A stretch of DNA of 64,000 nucleotides, from the NCBI RefSeq assembly GCF_014696715.1, contig NZ_JACJQO010000001.1, forward strand, positions 62,001-126,000, given 5' to 3'. Positions 8,192 to 20,559 of this stretch are shown here, piece after piece (position 1 is the first letter of the stretch; every line of letters starts with the position of its first letter). The notes beneath the pieces were generated by a model. The model was given only the letters and a program-made list of their open reading frames with translations. It searched no databases and was not told the origin of the DNA. The position numbers were made by a program, and so were the translations under genes. The stretch is from Pseudanabaena sp. FACHB-2040. GTDB lineage: Bacteria; Cyanobacteriota; Cyanobacteriia; Phormidesmidales; Phormidesmidaceae.

Positions 8192-8997
8192 TAGGCCCCC
8201 ATTCCTGAATATTGTTTGAGGCCCTGCCGCCACAGCCAGCGATTTAGCCCCAAAAACAGGGCAAACCAGAGAACCATTGCCGCAAAGCCCTGGGCCACAT
8301 TAACCGGGCGCTCAATTAACAGGCTGGCTGGGAAATAAATTAGGTAAGGAAAGGGCGTCCACAGCACCACGTTTCGCACCGCCTCTGGAAACAGCTCTAG
8401 GGGGGCAATCATGCCGGACAAAAAGGTGTAGATCAAAAACCAGAACTGCTCAATAGCGCTGGCTCGCTCGGTCCAGAAGGCGAGCAGCGCGAAAGTGTAC
8501 TGCATGATGAAGCGCAGGCAGAAGGAGAAGATCATAGCTACCAGCGCCAGCAGAAAATTGCCAGGGGCAGGTCGCCAGGCCGCTTCTGGATAGAGCACTA
8601 GAAACAGGCCAATCAGCAGAAAGGCAAAGGGCAGGCGGGCAAAGCGCTCGGCAACATGGCTAAAGAGGTGCCGCCAAACTGGGTCGATGGGCTGCAGCAA
8701 ATAGGGAGAGAGCTTACCTTCTAGTACCTCCCGCTCAAATTCCCACACGACCCAAACAACGGTTAGCTGGCGGACGATAAAAACGGCTAAAAAATAGCGA
8801 ATAAATTCGATCGGATCTAGCCCAAACTCACCGCTCTCGGCGGCCTGAGCCCAGACTCCCATTAAAATCAGCGGCAAGGTGCCTGAGAGCACCCACAGCA
8901 CCAGTTCTGCCCGGTATTCCACCATGTAGGCGTAGTAAACCGAGAGCAATACCCGCGAGATCCGCAGGCTTTTGGCGATTGAGAGGGGTTTAGTCAC
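8191..8997 (-). CDS. ABC-2 type transporter permease (first of pair)
   Basis: A 268-aa membrane protein of the same ABC-2/DUF990 class as its downstream partner, with about six hydrophobic segments. The conserved region near WVVWEFEREVLEGKLSPYLL corresponds to the cytoplasmic loop where this family carries a G-x-L-S motif. It is the promoter-proximal gene of a two-gene minus-strand operon, its stop overlapping the next start by one base. In cyanobacterial and Gram-positive relatives this gene usually sits beside an ABC ATPase; here the upstream gene is an unrelated secreted protein. Confidence 0.85.
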   Translation of the reverse strand: MTKPLSIAKSLRISRVLLSVYYAYMVEYRAELVLWVLSGTLPLILMGVWAQAAESGEFGLDPIEFIRYFLAVFIVRQLTVVWVVWEFEREVLEGKLSPYLLQPIDPVWRHLFSHVAERFARLPFAFLLIGLFLVLYPEAAWRPAPGNFLLALVAMIFSFCLRFIMQYTFALLAFWTERASAIEQFWFLIYTFLSGMIAPLELFPEAVRNVVLWTPFPYLIYFPASLLIERPVNVAQGFAAMVLWFALFLGLNRWLWRQGLKQYSGMGA

Positions 8998-9121
8998 TGC
9001 TAAGGATTGAGTTGAGGGTTTAGCCGCAATGGGAAGTTGCGAAGTGCGATCGCATCTTATCCCTAGCGTAAACCGGACAGGCCAACCCTAGCCGCTTTAC
9101 TCACCACCCGCCTCAGTTGCC

Positions 9122-9859
9122 CTAGAACGAGCTGTCGTTGCCGTTGCCGTTACCGTTCTGAAAATTGTCTAGGAACGGGTTGCCGCTACCGTTGCCCTGA
9201 AAGCCTCGGATACCCAGCATATCTAGACTGGCTCTACAGGGTAAGTCAGCGGCTCGATCTCTTAGGGGCAAAGTGTCTTCGGTCAGTTCGACGGGAGTAA
9301 AGTCGCATACGTGCAGCCCAATCAGCTCGCGGCTATAGAGAGAGCCTCGGTAAAGCCGCAAATTGTAGCCAAAGTCTTTGGCCGACTGGCCCAAAGTGTT
9401 GATCACCCCGTACTGCTCAAAGTAGTTAAGCACGCTCCAGTACTGAGCATTGACCACGATATCCACAACCGGCAGGCTGTGCTCATCGGTCTGATAGGCT
9501 ATCCACGAGCTGATCAGACGACGACCCCCCAATCGGTTTGGCAGCTGGTCTCGGTTGTACCAGAGACTAGGCGTGGACATCTCGATAGGTGAGATCATTT
9601 CATCGGTCTGCATCGAGTTCTGATCGATGCTGTCCCAGAAGGGCGAATCAGCTTGACCGGCAGCAGGAAATGTAGCCAAGAACTGATAAGTGCGATCGAG
9701 CCCCGAAGGCTCTGGTGCAGTCTGAGCTGCGCCAGGAACCGGTACCAGCACAACAGTGCCCAAGCTCAAGAACATGGCCCAACGCCAAGAGGTCGGCAGC
9801 AGGCCCGCAGGGTTGCAGCGGCTGGGCCAAAAATGGCTGACTCTAGAAAGCCAAGACAT
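9122..9859 (-). CDS. Secreted cyanobacterial protein of unknown function
   Basis: From ATG 9859 the product is 245 aa. It has a basic N-terminus and a hydrophobic signal core ending in an AAQ/AQT-like cleavage region (WAMFLSLGTVVLVPVPGAAQ), pointing to export. The mature part has a compact, Trp/Tyr-rich body (SLWYNRDQLPNRLGGRRL, IVVNAQYWSVLNYFEQYG) and two Cys that may pair (VCDF and PCRA). The C-terminus is a low-complexity Gly/Asn run. An upstream in-frame start at 9898 would only add residues before the signal peptide. I do not recognise the family. Confidence 0.65.
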   Translation of the reverse strand: MSWLSRVSHFWPSRCNPAGLLPTSWRWAMFLSLGTVVLVPVPGAAQTAPEPSGLDRTYQFLATFPAAGQADSPFWDSIDQNSMQTDEMISPIEMSTPSLWYNRDQLPNRLGGRRLISSWIAYQTDEHSLPVVDIVVNAQYWSVLNYFEQYGVINTLGQSAKDFGYNLRLYRGSLYSRELIGLHVCDFTPVELTEDTLPLRDRAADLPCRASLDMLGIRGFQGNGSGNPFLDNFQNGNGNGNDSSF

Positions 9860-10076
9860 GGTGCCTCCAGAGGCGACAGGGCGTAGAAGAAAAGACAACT
9901 TACTAGCGTTTGAGTTCCCTCAAAGGTCTGATCTATCTAGATCTATTCTAATGGGGGTATCCGTCAAACTGCTGAAACAGGCTCGGCTCGGTCGCATTTA
10001 AGTCCTGCGGTAGGTTTATAGCAGCACCTTTCTCCCTTAAGGTAGGCGACTGAAGCTTAAATCCCTTCCCCCTAAC

Positions 10077-13000
10077 GTGAGCGGAATGCGATTGATCTAT
10101 CCCAGGTCTTGGTTCAGATGTAGCTTTCCTTGGCTGCTGAGTTATGGGGTAGCCCTATTAGCCGTAGCGCTGGCGCTGGTACTGACCTTATATCTACAGC
10201 AGGCCCTAGCGTTTCAGCTGTTTGCCATGTTCTATGTGGCTGTGGCCGTCAGCGCCTGGGCCGGTGGACTGGGGCCAGGTATCTTGGCAGCACTGCTGTC
10301 GGCTGGAGTGATTAATCATTTCCTCATCTACCCGCTGTACCAGCCTTCTCCAGGCGGCATCTATGGCTGGATTCGGCTGGGGGTGTTTTTGCTGGTGGCG
10401 CTGCCGATCGGTACGCTAAACGGCAATTTAAAGGTAGCCGAGCAGCGGATGCAGGCAGCTCTGCTGCAGCTACAGGAAAGTGAACAGCAGTATCGCCAGA
10501 TCGTCGAGACGGCTAACGAAGGCATTTGGGTGATTGACCCCGAGGGCATCACGCTTTACGCCAATCCTCGCATGGGAGAAATCTTGGGCTGTGCAGCGGA
10601 GGATCTAGTCGGCCAGTCGGCCTTTGACTTTGTCTTTGAGGAAGATCAGCAGGAGGCCAAGCAGCGGTTTGCAGAGCGGTTGCAGGGGGTGCGATCGCGC
10701 AGTGAGTTTCGGCTGCGCCGCTGCGATCGCACTCCTGTCTGGATTCAAAATGGGATCAGTTTTTTAGAAGATGAGCAGGGCCGCTGCACCCGCATTCTCA
10801 ACTTAGTCACCGATATCACTGAGCAAAAGCAGGTGGCCGACTCGGTGCGAGAGGGCGAACAGTACCTGTCGCTGGTGCTAGAGACAGGTAGGCTCGGGGC
10901 CTGGCAGCTCGATCTGCGCACTTTTGAGCTGCAGTCGTCAGCTCAGTTCAGGGCCAACCTAGGACAGCCCCTCGACACCGAACTTTCTCAACAGCAGGTG
11001 CTAGCGCTCATTCACCCAGAGGATCGGGAACGGGTAGAAGAGTCGGTGCGAGTTGCGATCGCAACCCGCACTGATTACGACATCGAATACCGCACCCGCT
11101 GGCCCGATGGCAGCCAGCACTGGCTTACCGCGCGGGGCCGCTGCTTCTACAACGACTGGGGTCACCCTTTGCGCATGGTAGGGGTGACGCTAGACGTGAG
11201 CGATCGCAAGCAGGTCGAAGAAGTGCTGCGGGCTAATGCCAACCTCTACCGCACCCTCAGCGACGTGGTGCCTGACTTTATCTGGTCCTGCAACGCCGAG
11301 GCCCGCATTGACTTCGGCAATGCCCGCTTGCTGGACTACATTGGCTACACCCTAGAGCAGATCAGTCAGGATCCCACCTTGATCAACCACCCTGAAGATC
11401 TGCCCCACCTACAGGCGGCCTGGGCAGATGCCCAAGCCCGAGGCGGATCCTGCGAAGTAGAATTTCGTATGCGCCGCCATGATGGCGTTTACCGCTGGTT
11501 TATCAGTCGGGCAGTGCCACTTAAAGACGAAGCGGGTCAAATCATCAAGTGGATTGGCACCACCACCGATATTCATGAGCGCAAACAGGCCGAAGAAGCG
11601 CTGCGGCACCGGGAAGAAGAACTGCGCCTGATCACCGATGCCGTGCCTGTCCTAATTTCCTACGTTGATGCCGACCAGCGCTACCGCTTCCACAACCGTA
11701 GCTACGAGATCTGGTTCGGCAAGCCTAGGGCAGAGATTTATGGCAAAACGCTCTGGGAAGTCTTAGGCGATGCTGCCTATGAGATCATTCACCCCTATGT
11801 GGAGCAGGTGCTTTCGGGGCAAGCTGTCTCCTTTGAGCAGTCGCTGCCCTACTCAGGCACAGACGGCCGCTTCGTTCAGGCCAGCTACATTCCCCGCTTC
11901 AATGACCACAATGAAGTAGAAGGCTTTGTAGCGCTAGTCAACGACGTTACTCAGCAGAAGCAGGCCGAACTGACCCAGCGCAGCCACCAAGAGCTGTTTC
12001 GTCTGGCCCATCTCGTCGGCGGCATCGGCACCTACGAATGGAGCCTGCAAACTGGCAACGTGTGGTGGAGCGAAGAAATGGAGCGGCTCTACGGCTTCAC
12101 ACCGGGCAGCTTTGGGGGCTGCTACGAAGACTGGCTGCAGATCCTCTACCCTGATGACCGAGAGGCCGCCGATCAGGCCGCTCAGCGCACAATTACAGCA
12201 GGAACAGACTTCGACACCAGCTTTCGCATTTTGCGGCCTGATGGCAGCTTGCGCTGGATCGCCGCCCGCGCCCGCATCTTTAGAGACAACCAGGGTCATC
12301 CGTTGCGCGTCGTCGGCGTCAATATGGACATCACCGAACGCAAGCAGGCCGAGGAAGCGTTGCGCTACAGCGAAGAACTATTTCGCCGCATGACCGAGAC
12401 TCTAGAAGACGTGTTTTGGGTGGCCGAAACTCAGCCCACCTATCAGCTGCTCTATATTAGCCCTGGGTATGAGCAAATCTGGGGACACCCCCGCGAACAG
12501 ATCTACGACAACCCCAAAGAGTGGCTAGAGGCCGTCTATTCCCCTGATCAAGAACCGCTAGGGGCAGGGTTGCTAGCGGATCTGAGTCAGCAGCACAGTC
12601 TGGAATTTCAGGTGGTTCACGCCGATGGCTCGGTGCGGTGGGTGCGCAACCGGACTTTTCCAATCCAGGAGGCCGACGGCAGCAGTCACCGGATTGCTGG
12701 CATTGCAGAAGATATTACAGAACGCAAGCAGGCAGAGGTCGCACTGCGCCAGAGTGAGGAGCAGTACCGCTTCTTAACCGAGGCCATTCCCCAACTGGTC
12801 TGGACTGCCGATGCAACAGGCCGCAACGAGTACGTCAACCAGCAAATGTGTGACTACATCGGCCTAACCCAGGAGCAGCTGCTGGCGCTTAGCTGGCAGG
12901 AAACCGTCCACCCAGACGATCGCGACAATGTTCTGCGGCAGTGGCTCAAGGCGACCCATGAGGCCAAACTCTACGAACTGGAGTATCGGCTGCGGCGAGC

Positions 13001-14369
13001 CGACGGGGTCTACCGCTGGCACCTGGTGCGGGCTGTGCCCTTTAAAGACAGCCAGGGCCAAGTAATTCGGTGGTTTGGCGCTGCGGTAGACATTCATGAA
13101 AAGAAAGCTGTGGAGGAGCAGCGCCTGCGGTTGCTGCAGCAGGAACAGATTGCCAGAGCCAATGCTGAGCGGGCCAATCGTATCAAGGACGAGTTTCTAG
13201 CGGTGCTGTCTCACGAGCTGAGATCGCCCCTCAACCCGGTTTTGGGCTGGGTCAAAATGCTGCTGCGGGGCACCCTCGAACCTGCCCGCCAGCAATATGC
13301 CCTAGAAACCATCGAACGCAACGTCAAACTACAGGTACAGCTAGTAGACGACCTGCTCGATGTTTCCCGCATTTTGCGCGGCAAGCTGAATCTGGAGATG
13401 GCCCCAGTAGATCTCCAGTCCACCCTCTTGGCCTCGATTGAAACCGTCCGTCTGGCTGCCGAGGCCAAAGCAATTTCTATTCACACCGACTTTGATCCAC
13501 AGGTAGGGCCAGTACTGGGCGATGCCGGTCGCCTGCAGCAGGTGATCTGGAACTTGCTGTCAAATGCGGTTAAGTTTACGCCCAATGGTGGGCGAGTGGA
13601 GGTGAAGCTGGCATTGGGCACAGGTCAGGCGACAGAAGCAGACGGTGAAAGGCAGGAGGCATTTGCTCAAATTATCGTCACCGACACGGGTAAGGGCATT
13701 AGTCCCGCCTTTTTGCCCCACGTTTTTGAGCACTTCCGCCAGGAGGATGGGGCCACGACTCGCCAGTTTGGCGGGCTGGGGCTGGGACTTGCGATCGCAC
13801 GCTACCTCAGTGAAATGCATGGCGGCCTAATTACAGCCGACAGCCCTGGTGAAGGCTTGGGTGCGACCTTTACCGTGCAGCTGCCGCTGGTGCCCCAAGC
13901 AGCTTCCCTACCCACGCCAGAAGCGCTCTCCCCTGGCAGTCTAGAGCCCCTACCGCTCCAGGGCATTCAGATCTTGATAGTCGATGATGATGACGACACT
14001 CGTGCCTGCAACCTGTTTGTGCTGGAGCAGGCAGGAGCCACCGTTACCCAGGCCAGTTCTGGGGAAGAAGCGCTTCATCAGTTTCAGCAATCTCCACCCG
14101 ATCTCTTGATTTGCGATATCGGCATGCCTTACATGGACGGCTATCAGGTCATCCAAACTGTGCGCCAGATCGAAGCCAGTGCAGCCGTTGCTATGCAGGG
14201 CAAATCGTTGCCAGCCACGAGGCAGAGCACTCCAGCCGTTGCTTTAACTGCCTATGCTGGGGCCGCCTACCAACAGCGAGTCTTGGCTGCCGGGTTTCAG
14301 CACCATTTGTCTAAACCGGTCGATCCAGACGAGTTGATCAAAGCAGTTTTGCAGCTGATTAAAAGATAG
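10077..14369 (+). CDS. Hybrid histidine kinase with seven PAS domains
   Basis: About 1430 aa, starting at GTG 10077 or ATG 10086. Residues 18-120 hold hydrophobic helices resembling the DUF4118/KdpD membrane module. Seven PAS/PAC units follow, starting near residues 139, 263, 392, 517, 641, 768 and 897; most end in a PAC-type DITERKQAE signature. The HisKA domain has phospho-acceptor His1046 in SHELRSP. The HATPase domain has NLLSNAVKF (N box) and a GLGLGLAIA G box near 1232. A C-terminal receiver domain (from about 1297) has phospho-acceptor Asp1347 in CDIGMPYMDG. It is a membrane-associated sensor; the PAS ligands cannot be told from sequence. It lies upstream of the PTS genes, separated by 616 bases, and no direct link is shown. 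Confidence 0.92.
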   Translation: MSGMRLIYPRSWFRCSFPWLLSYGVALLAVALALVLTLYLQQALAFQLFAMFYVAVAVSAWAGGLGPGILAALLSAGVINHFLIYPLYQPSPGGIYGWIRLGVFLLVALPIGTLNGNLKVAEQRMQAALLQLQESEQQYRQIVETANEGIWVIDPEGITLYANPRMGEILGCAAEDLVGQSAFDFVFEEDQQEAKQRFAERLQGVRSRSEFRLRRCDRTPVWIQNGISFLEDEQGRCTRILNLVTDITEQKQVADSVREGEQYLSLVLETGRLGAWQLDLRTFELQSSAQFRANLGQPLDTELSQQQVLALIHPEDRERVEESVRVAIATRTDYDIEYRTRWPDGSQHWLTARGRCFYNDWGHPLRMVGVTLDVSDRKQVEEVLRANANLYRTLSDVVPDFIWSCNAEARIDFGNARLLDYIGYTLEQISQDPTLINHPEDLPHLQAAWADAQARGGSCEVEFRMRRHDGVYRWFISRAVPLKDEAGQIIKWIGTTTDIHERKQAEEALRHREEELRLITDAVPVLISYVDADQRYRFHNRSYEIWFGKPRAEIYGKTLWEVLGDAAYEIIHPYVEQVLSGQAVSFEQSLPYSGTDGRFVQASYIPRFNDHNEVEGFVALVNDVTQQKQAELTQRSHQELFRLAHLVGGIGTYEWSLQTGNVWWSEEMERLYGFTPGSFGGCYEDWLQILYPDDREAADQAAQRTITAGTDFDTSFRILRPDGSLRWIAARARIFRDNQGHPLRVVGVNMDITERKQAEEALRYSEELFRRMTETLEDVFWVAETQPTYQLLYISPGYEQIWGHPREQIYDNPKEWLEAVYSPDQEPLGAGLLADLSQQHSLEFQVVHADGSVRWVRNRTFPIQEADGSSHRIAGIAEDITERKQAEVALRQSEEQYRFLTEAIPQLVWTADATGRNEYVNQQMCDYIGLTQEQLLALSWQETVHPDDRDNVLRQWLKATHEAKLYELEYRLRRADGVYRWHLVRAVPFKDSQGQVIRWFGAAVDIHEKKAVEEQRLRLLQQEQIARANAERANRIKDEFLAVLSHELRSPLNPVLGWVKMLLRGTLEPARQQYALETIERNVKLQVQLVDDLLDVSRILRGKLNLEMAPVDLQSTLLASIETVRLAAEAKAISIHTDFDPQVGPVLGDAGRLQQVIWNLLSNAVKFTPNGGRVEVKLALGTGQATEADGERQEAFAQIIVTDTGKGISPAFLPHVFEHFRQEDGATTRQFGGLGLGLAIARYLSEMHGGLITADSPGEGLGATFTVQLPLVPQAASLPTPEALSPGSLEPLPLQGIQILIVDDDDDTRACNLFVLEQAGATVTQASSGEEALHQFQQSPPDLLICDIGMPYMDGYQVIQTVRQIEASAAVAMQGKSLPATRQSTPAVALTAYAGAAYQQRVLAAGFQHHLSKPVDPDELIKAVLQLIKR

Positions 14370-14985
14370 ATTTCTTAATGTTTGACTTCCTACTTTTTTC
14401 ACTAAAAGAAAGTACGTCTTAAGCCCTATTTCTTTGGGATGAGAACGTTGGTTTTACGGCCAAAATTCGACTAATTTTCTTTGTTCAAGTAACGGTTTTT
14501 GCTTGACACAATTTACAAAAATTATCGATTTACCTTTTCTTAGGGCAGTCAGCTTTCTTATATCGGCATTAGTCGTTAAAGTGAGATTTAGAGGCGATTT
14601 CAGCAGCTAAAGAGCGCTAATTAAAGCTGAGGTTCAGCCGTTGAATCTTCTCCTTTGGCCAGTTAACTTTGGGCTGCCAACTACGGTACATTGTTGGCCG
14701 ACCGTTAGAGCTGCAATCTTTCTAGATCTATCCTCTAGTCAGCTTTTTTAGTTCCGTGCCTTTGAATTTTCTAGCGTTTGAATTTTCCAATAGAGCTTTT
14801 AATTGTGTCATCAACAATAGAGCAACCGCTCAAGCCTGACCGAAACCAACCAAAATCATCGTGCTAAATAAGATTGAGTCTCTCATCAAGGCGATTGACT
14901 CACAAAATTTTTAGACTCGCAAGGGCGTCGAAACCCGCTATGAATCTTTTTTACCCAATTCACTTTTGAGAATCAGGACATTGAA
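14370..14985 (+). promoter_or_regulatory. Long AT-rich upstream region of the PTS gene
   Basis: These 616 bases are AT-rich and contain no gene. A perfect -35-like TTGACA lies at 14503-14508, but no good -10 hexamer sits at the usual distance, so this is only a candidate. I found no convincing palindromic operator and no gene for a NagC, GntR or Mlc-type regulator. The region is the most likely place for control of the PTS locus. Confidence 0.35.
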
Positions 14986-17550
<2,565 letters not shown>

Positions 17551-17778
17551 ATAGGGAAGACGCGGGGACACGGGGACGCGGGGACGCGGAGAACAGAAGG
17601 TAAGCATTAAACATATCTTCTGGTATTAGGCTCCGCCTAGGAACGAGAGTGTCGCCCCGCGTCCCCGCGTCTCCCCCTCTCCGCGTCATCTTCCTCTTCC
17701 CCACCTCCCCAATCCTCCCCACCTCCCCAATCCTTCCCTTCCCCACCTCTCTTCACCCTTTCATCCCTTCAGCGAATC
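17551..17778. repeat. GC-rich tandem repeats with an inverted copy, plus an 18-bp tandem
   Basis: Between the two PTS genes lies a tract of GGGGACGCG-type units (about 17559-17593). An inverted C-rich counterpart follows (about 17653-17690), so the transcript could fold back. A perfect 18-base unit is then repeated twice head to tail (17699-17716 and 17717-17734). The middle contains AGGCTCCGCCTAGGAACGAG, a motif type commonly dispersed in cyanobacterial spacers. No T-run terminator is seen. Confidence 0.6.
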
Positions 17779-19626
17779 ATGAAAAACCTATGGAATAGAG
17801 CCTTCGGCCTGCTGCAGCAGATGGGTAAAGCCCTCATGCTGCCAGTTTCAGTGCTGCCTATCGCAGGCATTCTCCTCGGGCTGGGCAGCGCCCGTTTGAT
17901 TGAGCTGCAGCAAATTGAGGAAGGCGTGCTGCAAAGCGCCAAGTTCTGGTGGCTGCCGGAGTGGCTGGCTGGCATTATGCGGGCTTCGGGCGATGCTATT
18001 TTTGGCAGTTTGCCGCTGTTATTTGCGATCGCAGTGGCAATCGGCTTTACTGCCAATGACGGGGTTTCGGCCCTGGCGGCGACGGTGGGCTTTTTTGTAT
18101 TTCTGGCAACGCTGGGCACTGTGGCAACAGCGAACGGCCTAGAGACTGAGCCGATTTTGGGGATTGAGACCCTCAATACGGGGGTCTTTGGCGGTTTGAT
18201 CATGGGCTGTGTGGCCGCCTACCTGTTCAACAAGTTCTACCGAATTAAGCTGCCTCAGTACTTGGGCTTCTTCGCCGGAAAGCGGTTTGTCCCGATCATC
18301 ACGGGTATCACCGCGATTGTGGTGGGCCTGATCATGAGCCTGATCTGGCCGCCGATTGGGGCTGCGATCAACAACTTTGCCCAAGCGGCTGCAGAAGGAA
18401 GCAACGTGCCGGTCACAGTGGCGCTCTATGGTTTTGTGGAGCGGCTGCTGATTCCCTTCGGGCTGCACCATATTTGGAACGTGCCCTTCTTCTTTGAGAT
18501 TGGTTCTTTTACAGACCCGATTACGGGCCGGGAGGTGGCAGGCGACATTACCCGCTTCTTTGCCGGAGACCCAACGGCAGGCATTCTAGGCGGGGCCTAC
18601 TGGTTCAAGATGTTTGGGTTGCCAGCAGCTGCGATCGCAATTTGGCACACCGCCAAACCTCAGAACCGCAAGCAGGTAGGCGGCATCATGATTTCCGCTG
18701 CCCTAACCTCTTTCCTGACGGGCATTACTGAGCCGATTGAGTTCTCCTTTGTCTTTGTCGCTCCGGTTCTCTTTCTGCTGCACGCGGTGCTAGCCGGATT
18801 TGCCGACTTTCTGTTTGTCACCCTTGGCGGGCGGATGGGCTTTACCTTCTCCCACGGGTTTATTGACTTTTTCCTGTTCTACAACCTGGGCACCCGCGTC
18901 TGGCTGATTCTGGCCTTTGGTCCACTGTTTGCTGCCCTCTATTACTTCGTCTTCCGCTTTGCAATTAAGTCCCTCAATCTCAATACCCCTGGCCGCGAAG
19001 AAGAGCAGGTAACCGGTGAAAACGTAGCGAGCAACTTGCCTCAAGATGCCGCTGCCATGTCTAAAGAGCTGGTGCTGGCCTTCGGCGGACGCAGCAATAT
19101 CAACACCCTCGATGCCTGTATTACCCGACTGCGGGTCGGCGTCAAAGATATGGGCAAGGTCAACATGGCTCGACTCAAAGCCCTAGGCGCTTCGGGTGTG
19201 CTGCAGGTGGGCAACAATGCCCAGGCCATTTTCGGCCCCCGCTCAGAAAACCTGAAGACCGACATGAGCGAATACCTCAAAACCGCTGGTCCCGAAGCCG
19301 ATGTGGTCGAGACACCCATGCCTCAGGAAAAGCTGTCTACTGCTGAACCTGTGAAGGTAGAGCGAGATCCCCACGCAGCAGAAAAAGCCGAGCGCATGGT
19401 TGCAGCCCTAGGAGGTGCCGATAACATCCGAACCGTGGATTCGGTGGCGCTCACCCGCATCCGCGTGGAGGTTTCTGATCCTGGTATTGTCAATGACCAG
19501 GAGTTGGTTGCTGCGGGCGTTCAGGGCATCATGCGCCTGCACGATCAGGTCTTCCACCTAGTGGTGGGCCTGAGCTCTGAACAGTACGCAGGCGAAATTG
19601 CCAAGCGAATGCATCCCCGCGTTTAA
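17779..19626 (+). CDS. PTS EIIC-EIIB transporter, PtsG-like, with an extra EIIB-like domain
   Basis: A 615-aa sugar permease of the glucose/GlcNAc PTS family. EIIC occupies about 1-395 with roughly ten membrane helices. Its motifs ([60 protein letters not shown]) match E. coli PtsG more closely than NagE, as I recall those sequences. EIIB follows at 425-505, with phospho-Cys447 in DACITRLRV. After a short linker a second EIIB-like domain (535-612) keeps the fold but reads [10 protein letters not shown], with Val556/Ala557 where Cys is expected, so it cannot be phosphorylated there. Neighbouring nagB and nagA point to GlcNAc or glucosamine; EIIC similarity points to glucose. EIIA is supplied by the fusion protein upstream. 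Confidence 0.93.
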   Translation: MKNLWNRAFGLLQQMGKALMLPVSVLPIAGILLGLGSARLIELQQIEEGVLQSAKFWWLPEWLAGIMRASGDAIFGSLPLLFAIAVAIGFTANDGVSALAATVGFFVFLATLGTVATANGLETEPILGIETLNTGVFGGLIMGCVAAYLFNKFYRIKLPQYLGFFAGKRFVPIITGITAIVVGLIMSLIWPPIGAAINNFAQAAAEGSNVPVTVALYGFVERLLIPFGLHHIWNVPFFFEIGSFTDPITGREVAGDITRFFAGDPTAGILGGAYWFKMFGLPAAAIAIWHTAKPQNRKQVGGIMISAALTSFLTGITEPIEFSFVFVAPVLFLLHAVLAGFADFLFVTLGGRMGFTFSHGFIDFFLFYNLGTRVWLILAFGPLFAALYYFVFRFAIKSLNLNTPGREEEQVTGENVASNLPQDAAAMSKELVLAFGGRSNINTLDACITRLRVGVKDMGKVNMARLKALGASGVLQVGNNAQAIFGPRSENLKTDMSEYLKTAGPEADVVETPMPQEKLSTAEPVKVERDPHAAEKAERMVAALGGADNIRTVDSVALTRIRVEVSDPGIVNDQELVAAGVQGIMRLHDQVFHLVVGLSSEQYAGEIAKRMHPRV

Positions 19627-19643
19627 AGCTCAGGTAGAACGAA

Positions 19644-19678
19644 TAAGCTGCACGCTTCTTAAAGAGGTGTGCAGCTTA
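19644..19678 (+). terminator. Hairpin after the EIICB gene
   Basis: A perfect 10-base stem, TAAGCTGCAC (19644-19653) with GTGCAGCTTA (19669-19678), has a 15-base loop. It is 18 bases after the transporter stop. There is no downstream T-tract, so it may be an attenuating or stabilising hairpin rather than a classical terminator. Confidence 0.4.
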
Positions 19679-19863
19679 AATGCAGCAGATTTGGATGAAT
19701 TTAGGGCATTTTCCGCCCCAGGGGTGAGGAAAGGAGAGGGCTGCCTACATAGGGTGAGAAGTGCATGCTGGGCTACAAATTTTGGCTAGCTCCTTAGGTC
19801 CTTTACTCAAAGCACAAGGGCTGGATCAGCCCAGCCAACGTCGTCGAGTATTTAGGAAACCCT

Positions 19864-20559
19864 ATGACTAACTTTAATTCCACGTGGAAAGGGCTTGTGG
19901 CGGCTGGGCTAACTGCCGCCCTAGCAGGAGCTGCAGGACTTCACCCTGCTAGAGCGGCAGTGACCCCTAACCCACTGCCTAATCAAACGACAGCCGCTGA
20001 GCCGCTGCTGCTAAGCCAGACCAATACTGAAATCAGCGAGAACGTGCAGCTGATTGGGCAGTGCCGCCAAGCCAATCGCGCTGTTGAAGTCTTCTCAACA
20101 TCTGCATTAGGTCCGGATACCAGCCGGGTAGGCACCTTAACAGACAATTCAGAGGTCTTTTTGACTGGGGTAATAGCCCCTGGACGGGCCCAGGTTCATC
20201 GACCCGATCTAGATTTAGTGGGCTGGGTTAATGCCGCCTTTCTAGCCGGTTGTGCCACCGCCACTCCCACTCCTCCTGTAACAACCCAACGAGCCTGTTA
20301 TCGAATGGAGGTAGCGCTCTCTGTCCGCACAGAACCCGCTGTTAATGCCCCCTTGGTGGGTACGACCAGCGTTGGACAAGTGCTATTTGCCACAACCAGT
20401 CCTCCTAACGTCGTAGCGACTGCAGCAGGAGCGCCTAACTTTGCCCGCGAATGGGTGCAGGTTACTTTTGAAGGCACTCCCCGCTGGATCGCTCGAACAG
20501 GCCCCAACCAAATTGGCAGCAATGTGACTCAGCTACCAGCCGCCCAGTGTGCCCAGTAG
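19864..20559 (+). CDS. Secreted SH3-like domain protein
   Basis: A 231-aa exported protein. Residues 1-32 form a signal peptide (AAGLTAALAGAAGLHPARA) with a likely A-x-A cleavage. Two tandem bacterial-SH3-like halves follow: residues about 60-130 (VQLIGQCRQANRAVEVFS through LVGWVNAAFLAGC) and 145-231 (CYRMEVALSVRTEPAVNAPL through WVQVTFEGTPRWI). Each carries a pair of Cys, so disulfides are likely. Bacterial SH3 domains of this type often bind cell-wall peptides. It sits between the PTS transporter and nagB on the same strand; a role in presenting cell-wall amino sugars is conceivable but not shown. Confidence 0.7.
   Translation: MTNFNSTWKGLVAAGLTAALAGAAGLHPARAAVTPNPLPNQTTAAEPLLLSQTNTEISENVQLIGQCRQANRAVEVFSTSALGPDTSRVGTLTDNSEVFLTGVIAPGRAQVHRPDLDLVGWVNAAFLAGCATATPTPPVTTQRACYRMEVALSVRTEPAVNAPLVGTTSVGQVLFATTSPPNVVATAAGAPNFAREWVQVTFEGTPRWIARTGPNQIGSNVTQLPAAQCAQ

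Noticed and set aside
17699-17734. Tandem 18-base repeat as a CRISPR start
   Set aside because: Only two directly adjacent copies with no spacer; it belongs to the low-complexity C-rich tract.
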